The notes under the pieces: model-generated | Databases searched by the model: none | Seen by the model: only the letters and a program-made list of their open reading frames with translations | What the model was told of the DNA's origin: nothing | From: Erysipelotrichales bacterium | GTDB lineage: Bacteria > Bacillota_I > Bacilli_A > Acholeplasmatales > WRBM01 | Direction: 5' to 3' | Length of the DNA: 64,000 nucleotides | Assembly (NCBI GenBank): GCA_009784525.1 | Contig: WRBM01000007.1 | Coordinates: 1-64,000 of the forward strand | Shown here: piece after piece, positions 57,311 to 64,000 of the stretch | Layout: the number at the start of each line of letters is the position of its first letter | Position numbering within the stretch: the stretch's first letter is position 1 | Translations under genes and position numbers: made by a program

Positions 57311-57377
57311 ATTTCAAAATTATGCCTTTTTATTGAAAAAAGAGCTAACTGAAAATCATAATAAAATTTAAGATTTC

Positions 57378-57798
57378 AATAGCTTTTTAAGGACATTTAT
57401 TTGTTTTATCGCATTGTGAGAAGTAAGAGGTGCATTATCCATTATTAAAAGATATTTAGAGTTGTAATCTTTTATAGCATTTATATGGGCCAGCTTAAGT
57501 TTCAAGGTTTTTCCATCAGCATCTATAATAGTGGAAGAAACCTGAAAGTATTCGTCTCCTTCATTACTTATTGCGATAAATTAAGCTTCGTTTTTTTCAA
57601 TTTTGCTAACCTCTGCGTAAAAGTTCCAGAAAAACAATGTTTTCAAGAATATGAGGTTGTAGTAAAAACAAGGATTAATTTAAACTTTTTATTTGTTAAG
57701 AAAACATTCTAGATAAAGCAAATAAAACTATCGTTTTAAAGTTAAATTTGAGCAAAATTCTTGCATACGCTGGATGAAAATAGAAATCCCTAATGAAT
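57378..57798 (-). mobile_element. Degenerate mobile-element remnant sharing the left end of the 49.3/60.5 kb elements, with different cargo
   Basis: Minus strand attcattagggatttctattttcatc...ctcaaatttaac..taaaacgatagttttatttgctttatctagaa.. matches copies A/B; cargo frame NEGDEYFQVSSTIIDADGKTLKLKLAHINAIKDYNSKYLLIMDNAPLTSHNAIKQINVLKKLLKS* is transposase-like. Confidence 0.5.
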
Positions 57799-57842
57799 AA
57801 AAAATGATATCCCCTTAGTTTTAGAGAATATCATTTTATAAT

Positions 57843-60479
57843 TTAATTACATTCGATTTTGTTTCTTGTAAAAAACTTTTGAATTTCAACTGTTATTAGT
57901 TGTAGAGAAGCTAAACCAATAATAATTAACCAATGCCAGATGCTTAAATTAACAACACTAAATACATTAGCAATCGGTGGAATTAAGGCTACCGCAAGTG
58001 TGATTAGTATTGAGAATAAAGCACTATAGAAAATTGCTTTATTTGATAAGAAGCCAATTTTAAAGATTGATTTCTGGCTTCTGATATTAAAGATATTTAT
58101 AACGGAAGCCCATGATAAAACAATAAATGCCATTGATATTCCGACTTCACGGCTTGGCTCAATGCTTTGAACAATCTCAAATTTATAACCGATAAAGAAA
58201 GCCAGTAGCGTTAGTATTGAAAAAGTTAGTGAACGTTGAAATATTTTAAAACCTAAACCATTAGCGAAAATACTGGTATTTTTAGGTAGAGGCTTACATT
58301 TCATAATTCCTTCTTCAGGTTTTTCAAAACTAATAAAGAATCCTGGAATTCCATCTGAAACAACATTAATAAGTAGAATTTGCACCGCAAGAATCGGAGC
58401 GCCCCAACCAAGGATAACTCCAGTTAACATTATAAAAATCTGCGCAAAGTTAACACTTAACAAAAAGTAAACAGTTTTTCGGATATTAGCATAAGAAGTA
58501 CGACCTTCCGCAATTGCATCAACGATTGTCGCAAAGTTATCATCAGTTATAATCATATCCGCTGCGTTTTTTGTAACTTCGGTACCAGTTATACCCATCG
58601 CTACACCAACATCAGCTGCTTTTAAGGCTGGAGCATCGTTGACTCCGTCGCCTGTCATGGCGATAACTTCACCATGTTTTTCCCAGGCTTTTACGATATT
58701 TATCTTATCTTCTGGGCTAACCCGTGCATAAACGGATATTTCACGAACTTGCTCGAATAATTCAGTTTCAGTCATATTACTTAAATCAGAACCAGTAAGA
58801 GCCCGATCGCCATCTTGAAAAATACCAATTTCTTTAGCTATCGCTTTTGCAGTAACAACATGATCACCTGTAATCATTACCGTTCTGATGCCGGCTTCTT
58901 TAGCTAACTGAACAGCCATTTTACTTTCTGGCCGCGGAGGATCAATCATTCCGACTAAACCCATGAAAATTAAATCTTTTTCTAAAGCTTCAACACTTAA
59001 ATCAGTTGGAAGAGTATCATATTTTTTATATCCGATGGAAATAACACGTAAAGCCTGTTCACCAAATGAATCGTGAATTTCTGTTGCTTTTTTTCTTAAA
59101 TCAGCTGTCCAGCTAACGGGAATGCGATCAAAGGCACCTTTAGTAACTACAAGATAACCATCATCTACATGATGAACAGTTGTCATTCTTTTACGAGTTG
59201 AATCGAATGGTAACTCATGAACTCTTGGATATTGACGTTCTGCATCAACTCTTGTTAAGCCTTTATCATGGAGCAAGCGAATAATTGCCAGTTCAGTAGG
59301 ATCACCAACAACTTTTTCTTCATCACCATTAATTTCGATTGTGGCATTACTACAAGATGCAAGAAGTTCAATTAAATGAATTTCTTTAACATCAAATTCT
59401 TCAGAGGCAGCTTTTGGATTCATGTCAACATGCCAAATTTGCTGGATACGCATGATGTTTTGTGTCAATGTACCAGTCTTGTCAGAACAGATTACAGAAG
59501 TATTACCAACAGTTTCTACAGCAGGAATTTTTCTGATAATCGTATTTTTCTTAACCATCTTATGAACACCATGAGATAAGATCATTGTTACGATAATCGG
59601 CAATGTCTCAGGAACGGCCGCAACACCTAAGGAAACGCCTACTAATAACATTTCTGGTATTGAACCATCATGAACTAGCGTTCCGATTAAGAAAATTATG
59701 AAACCGGCCACTAATGCTACAATGCTGAGTCTTTTCGCTAATTGACTTAGCCGGATTTGTAATGGTGTTTTAATTTTGCTAGTACTGTTAAGAAGTCCAG
59801 CAATTTTACCCATTTCTGTATTCATAGCAGTTTCCACAACAATAGCTTTAGCCCGGCCACCAGTGACTAGACAACCAGAATAAATCATATTAATCCTATC
59901 GCCTAATGTCACGTTTTCAGCTATCTCAGCATTTGGATCTTTTTCAATTGGCGCACTTTCGCCAGTTAAACTCGATTCAACAACCTGTAAGCTGCTTGCT
60001 TCAATTAGTCTGGCATCGGCACTAATCATATCACCAGCATTAACTTCAATAATATCGCCTGGAACTAATTGATTGGCATCAATTTTTTGTTTTGTTCCGT
60101 CGCGAAGAACTGTCGTTTGGCTAGAATTTAGCTTTTTTAAAGCATCAAGTGCTTTTTCTGCTTTATTTTCCTGATAAATCCCTAAAATTATATTTATAAC
60201 AACAATTGACAAAATAACAAAAACTTTAGGCCAACCTTCACCTGTAGTTATTGCCATATAAGCGGCAATTGAGGCAGCTATTATTAAAATTATAGCAGTT
60301 ATTTCCATTAAATGATGTAAAATCTTTTGGAAAATATTTTCCTTTTTGGCTTCCTCAAATTCATTTAATCCGTATTTTTTTATTCTGTTTTCAACGTCGG
60401 TTTTACTGAGTCCTTTTTCGGCGTTACTTTCTAGTTTTTCTAGAACTTCCTCTTTAGTTTCTTTTACCCACAACATCAA
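57843..60479 (-). CDS. Cation-transporting P-type ATPase (Ca2+-ATPase/PacL type)
   Basis: SSLTGESAPIEKD, ICSDKTGTLTQNIM, MTGDGVNDAPALKAADVGVAMGITGTEVTKNAADMIITDDNFATIV. Confidence 0.95.
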   Translation of the reverse strand: MMLWVKETKEEVLEKLESNAEKGLSKTDVENRIKKYGLNEFEEAKKENIFQKILHHLMEITAIILIIAASIAAYMAITTGEGWPKVFVILSIVVINIILGIYQENKAEKALDALKKLNSSQTTVLRDGTKQKIDANQLVPGDIIEVNAGDMISADARLIEASSLQVVESSLTGESAPIEKDPNAEIAENVTLGDRINMIYSGCLVTGGRAKAIVVETAMNTEMGKIAGLLNSTSKIKTPLQIRLSQLAKRLSIVALVAGFIIFLIGTLVHDGSIPEMLLVGVSLGVAAVPETLPIIVTMILSHGVHKMVKKNTIIRKIPAVETVGNTSVICSDKTGTLTQNIMRIQQIWHVDMNPKAASEEFDVKEIHLIELLASCSNATIEINGDEEKVVGDPTELAIIRLLHDKGLTRVDAERQYPRVHELPFDSTRKRMTTVHHVDDGYLVVTKGAFDRIPVSWTADLRKKATEIHDSFGEQALRVISIGYKKYDTLPTDLSVEALEKDLIFMGLVGMIDPPRPESKMAVQLAKEAGIRTVMITGDHVVTAKAIAKEIGIFQDGDRALTGSDLSNMTETELFEQVREISVYARVSPEDKINIVKAWEKHGEVIAMTGDGVNDAPALKAADVGVAMGITGTEVTKNAADMIITDDNFATIVDAIAEGRTSYANIRKTVYFLLSVNFAQIFIMLTGVILGWGAPILAVQILLINVVSDGIPGFFISFEKPEEGIMKCKPLPKNTSIFANGLGFKIFQRSLTFSILTLLAFFIGYKFEIVQSIEPSREVGISMAFIVLSWASVINIFNIRSQKSIFKIGFLSNKAIFYSALFSILITLAVALIPPIANVFSVVNLSIWHWLIIIGLASLQLITVEIQKFFTRNKIECN

Positions 60480-60518
60480 ATTCAGCTCCTTTCTTTAGTT
60501 TACTAAAATTTTTTTTAA

Positions 60519-60986
60519 TCATTAGGATTTTCTATTTTCATCTTATAACAAATTTATACTTTAATATTATCTATGTTATACACGCGTATATATGAGAGAA
60601 TTTTTTTCTCAAATTTAACCCTAAAACCATAGTTTTATTTGCTTTATCTATAACATTTTTTCAAGCTGAAAAAAATTAAAAATAATTCTTGTTTTTACCA
60701 GACTTTAGTGTTATAATAAGCTCATATTCTTAACAAGAATCGAGGTGAAAGATGAGCATCTTGGTAAGAGGAATAATCGCTTATTCCAGACTAAGACAGG
60801 AAACTTATTAATTCAGATATTAATGCCAGTTTAAATATAATGGTAAAAAGTAAACCCAAAGACGATGAAGTAATTCAAAGTTTGAGGAATAGCGGTCTAA
60901 CAACACCCATAAGATTATAGGTAACACCGTAATTTCTTATAAAGATAGGCATTAGCCCGTAACGAAATTTATTTTCGTTTTGTTCC
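60519..60986 (+). mobile_element. Internally deleted IS200/IS605-type element, copy B
   Basis: Collinear with 49321-49782 with the same internal structure (AT-rich left end, ttataat box, gaggtgaaa-atg, TnpB C-terminal remnant, cgaaa..ttttcg right-end hairpin). Confidence 0.7.
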
Positions 60987-61134
60987 TTGCTAAAAAACCA
61001 TAACAATTATACCATTTGATAATTAAAATGTAAATAAAAACCATCAGAAAGCGACTGGCATAATCTGATATTTATTTTCCGCATTACCAAAGAAAAAGAG
61101 GAAATATTGAGATTCTACAGAAAAAAATCTTCGA

Positions 61135-62898
61135 TTAGGAATTTTTATTTACTTCGTCGCGCTTAAGTGATTCTTTATTATAATAAAAGCGAAATCTTAC
61201 GCCATTTTTGATATTATCCATTCGAAAACGAATATCAAAGCTGTTTAAGATTTGTTTAACAATAAAGAGACCAAGGCCACTACCTTCAGTTTTTGTGCCT
61301 TTTTGTCCAGACTTATCAATACGATAAAATGGTTCAAAGATATTTGTTAATTCATTAGTTGGGATTTGAACACCATAATTTATGATTTCAAAAATGAGAT
61401 TGATAGAATTTTCTTTAACCGATAATTCAATAATATTACCAGAAGGAGTATATTTTGTTGCATTTAGAATAACATTTCTGATGACTGTTGCGATTTGTTT
61501 TATATCGCAGAACATCATTGAATTAATATTTTTTTCATGTAGGATAACCTTTAAATTATTGGTTTTAAAAATATTAACAAAAGAATCCAATATTTCATTA
61601 GTTAAATCGTAAAGATCGAAAACTTGATATTCTAATTTAAAGTCTTCGGTTTCTCTTTCATAGATTTTAATAGTTTCTTCAATCATAATTGAAGTCTTTT
61701 TTATTTCAGCTAAGGTATTTTCTAGCTCTTTATTGTAATCCTCTTCGTTAAATACACCATCTAAAATTGCTGATATTGTTGCTTCGATGATAAATAGAGG
61801 CGTCTTCATTTCATGAGATAAAGAGGCCACAAGATCTTTCTTTAATAAGTTTTCTGCTTCGATTTTTTGATTTTTATCACGAAGAATCTGAATGTTTTTT
61901 TCTAAGTTTGTACTTAGTTTATTAATACTTTTAGTTAAGATTCTCGTTTCTTTATTAGTTTTTTTAGTGGCGATAGAAGTGAATTCCAGATTAGAGATTT
62001 GTGTTGCGATTTCTGAAATTTGTAGTATCGGCTGACTAATAATCTTCATTAAATAAAAGGAAACAATAAAAACAATAAAGGCAATAAGAATAAATATGTA
62101 AGTATTGTAAAGAAATAAGGTCTGTAAAATATCGGCAGTAGCGAGGATAGTTACAAAATGAAAAAGAAAGTAAGTTTCCTCGCCAATATCAATGCGGGTA
62201 ATAATAAAAATTTCTGATTGATTTTCGGAGGTAATTGCATCCGTAAAAGATGCATGATTAGCAAGAGCGGTAATTTGAGTAAAGTTTTCCGTTTTTAAGC
62301 GCTGTAAGGCACTTAACGCGGTAATATCGGTTTTAAAATGCGAATTTAGGGTCGTGGGCTTATTGATTGCGCTGATAGAACCTGATTTAAAATAGTAAAA
62401 CTCTGCTTCAAAAAAACGATATTGGATGCCACTTGTTAAATCATTTATAAAAGCTGGATAATGATTACCTCTTGTATCTGTAACATAATGAATTTCTAAT
62501 AAATCGCCTAAATCAAACATATATAAACCATTAACTAAAATGAATTCCCGATTACCAACAGTTATAACATAGGAATTACTTTCAAGACGATACATCTCTA
62601 GGTTTGAATCTAAAATAATTGAGGAAATCTTTTTATTCATGTAAAGGTTGAATGAATAATCGAAAAAATCCGCTGTACTTTCTACTCTTTGAATTTCATC
62701 GTTTACAGCATTTCGATAGTTTAATACTTGTCTTTGAATGAAATAATTGGAAAAAAGGATGTTTGCAATTATAATTTGTAAAAGAAAAAAGACAACAAAA
62801 AGAATCCCGATAATACAAAAAAGCTGGGTTGTAATCGACCACAGCGTTGGATTTAAGAAACGAAACCGGCGGAGAAACCTTTTAGTCCGGGTGTTCAT
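61135..62898 (-). CDS. Two-component sensor histidine kinase
   Basis: Two TMs with extracellular domain, HAMP-like linker, LSHEMKTPLFIIEATI H-box, N box and GSGLGLFIVKQIL. Confidence 0.95.
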   Translation of the reverse strand: MNTRTKRFLRRFRFLNPTLWSITTQLFCIIGILFVVFFLLQIIIANILFSNYFIQRQVLNYRNAVNDEIQRVESTADFFDYSFNLYMNKKISSIILDSNLEMYRLESNSYVITVGNREFILVNGLYMFDLGDLLEIHYVTDTRGNHYPAFINDLTSGIQYRFFEAEFYYFKSGSISAINKPTTLNSHFKTDITALSALQRLKTENFTQITALANHASFTDAITSENQSEIFIITRIDIGEETYFLFHFVTILATADILQTLFLYNTYIFILIAFIVFIVSFYLMKIISQPILQISEIATQISNLEFTSIATKKTNKETRILTKSINKLSTNLEKNIQILRDKNQKIEAENLLKKDLVASLSHEMKTPLFIIEATISAILDGVFNEEDYNKELENTLAEIKKTSIMIEETIKIYERETEDFKLEYQVFDLYDLTNEILDSFVNIFKTNNLKVILHEKNINSMMFCDIKQIATVIRNVILNATKYTPSGNIIELSVKENSINLIFEIINYGVQIPTNELTNIFEPFYRIDKSGQKGTKTEGSGLGLFIVKQILNSFDIRFRMDNIKNGVRFRFYYNKESLKRDEVNKNS

Positions 62899-62901
62899 AA
62901 A

Positions 62902-63573
62902 CTATACTTCAAAACGATAACCGACACCAAAAACTGTTTTGATGTAGTCGTAGTTCTTCAGTAGTTTCCGAAGATTTTTAACATAAGTATCGATTATCCG
63001 ATCATCTATGTAGACACTTTCTCCCCATATTTCATCTAACAATAAATTTCTTGGACAAATCTTATTAACATTTCGGGCAAAGAAAAGCAGAAGATCGTAT
63101 TCGGTTTTGGAAAGTTTAAGTTCGTCGCCAGCTAAAAAAATCTTATGTTCATCTATTTTTATAAGCAGTTCTCCAACTTTGACTTCGGTAATAACAGAAA
63201 TATCGTCTTTTTGTTTTTCAAGAATATTCTTTATTTTAGCAATTAATACTTTAGGACTGACTGGCTTAACAACATAGTCGTCGATCTTAAAAGTATAACC
63301 CTTAAGTATATCCTCCTCTGATTGTAGAGCCGTAAGCATGATGATTGGCACATTAGAAACAGCGCGAACTTCTTTAGCTACTTCCCAGCCATCTTTTAAA
63401 GGCATCATGATATCTAAACAGATTAAATGGGGACTTGTCTCTTTAAAAAGCTTCAGGGCTTCAATGCCATTATAGGCTGAAAAAGTTTCGATTCCTTCTT
63501 TTTCTAGATACATATTTATTATTTTAGAAATCTTAACTTCATCCTCAACAATTAATACACGGTATTTTTTCAA
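62902..63573 (-). CDS. OmpR/PhoB-family response regulator
   Basis: VLIVEDEVKISKIINMYLEKEG, CLDIMMPLKDGWEV, winged-helix LLLDEIWGESVYIDDRIIDTYVKNLRKLL. Confidence 0.96.
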   Translation of the reverse strand: MKKYRVLIVEDEVKISKIINMYLEKEGIETFSAYNGIEALKLFKETSPHLICLDIMMPLKDGWEVAKEVRAVSNVPIIMLTALQSEEDILKGYTFKIDDYVVKPVSPKVLIAKIKNILEKQKDDISVITEVKVGELLIKIDEHKIFLAGDELKLSKTEYDLLLFFARNVNKICPRNLLLDEIWGESVYIDDRIIDTYVKNLRKLLKNYDYIKTVFGVGYRFEV

Positions 63574-63710
63574 ATTTACTCACCTAATATTATTATACTT
63601 TATATTTGGCATTTAATAAATAATATTTTTACATTTTTAGGTGATTTTGGTAAAAAGATTTGAACTATTTAGGCTTTTATGTTATAATCATTGCATCAGG
63701 AGCGATAAAT

Positions 63711-64000
63711 ATGGTTAAAATAAATGAAAGATATTACGCCAAAATAACAAGTGAGCCTTTTGAAGTCCAAGAGATTGACGGTAAGAATATCGAGCTGCAT
63801 AAAATGAACGAAAATAGCTTTTATGCTCAGTTTGCTAATCAAGGCCGTTTTTTTTTCTGGTCAACGAAAGACAGTGTCAATTATAAACTAGTAATTGAGT
63901 ATGGTTATTATGAGGCAATGAAAGCATTATATACAAAGGAAATCAATCTGATTTGGCTAGCTTATTACGAAGAATCAGAAAAAGCCCGTAAAAGAATATT
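63711..64000 (+). CDS. Hypothetical protein, 5' part (continues past window edge)
   Basis: ATG at 63711 after RBS aggag; open frame MVKINERYYAKITSEPFEVQEIDGKNIELHKMN... to the window end. Confidence 0.7.
   Translation, partial: MVKINERYYAKITSEPFEVQEIDGKNIELHKMNENSFYAQFANQGRFFFWSTKDSVNYKLVIEYGYYEAMKALYTKEINLIWLAYYEESEKARKRI

Overview
AT-rich, gene-dense chromosomal window from a low-GC Bacillota or Mollicutes-like bacterium. TGA is used as a stop (e.g. the end of cysS), so this is not genetic code 4. Housekeeping content: rpsM(partial)-rpsK-rpoA-rplQ, gltX, cysS, mrnC, rlmB with a sigH-like sigma factor, glmU, htpG, an nahK-galT-galE operon, transporters, two P-type ATPases and a two-component system. 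The most interesting region is ~25.9-36.95 kb, an RHS polymorphic-toxin locus. It holds a small ORF missing from the ORF track (26049-26204), a paralogous larger protein, a split MurE-like ligase and a 1654-aa RHS protein with an unusual hydrophobic, Gly-rich C-terminal tip. Downstream are four tandem paralogues of a ~217-aa two-TM protein (candidate immunity proteins). The spacers between them contain decayed or intact copies of the RHS tip tail, including three gap-free 180-nt tails. Other points: a CIRCE-like operator over the htpG promoter; two copies of a ~470-bp internally deleted IS200/IS605-type element with a TnpB C-terminal remnant and possible omegaRNA/right end, one of which appears to supply the -35 box of nahK; a third, minus-strand copy of its left end with different cargo; an InlB-repeat lipoprotein with a ~160-aa domain nested twice in its repeats; and several surface or spore-like genes (BclB-like collagen, SpoIID-like, LysM amidase). 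No rRNA, tRNA or CRISPR array was recognised. All family calls come from reading motifs; no database search was run.
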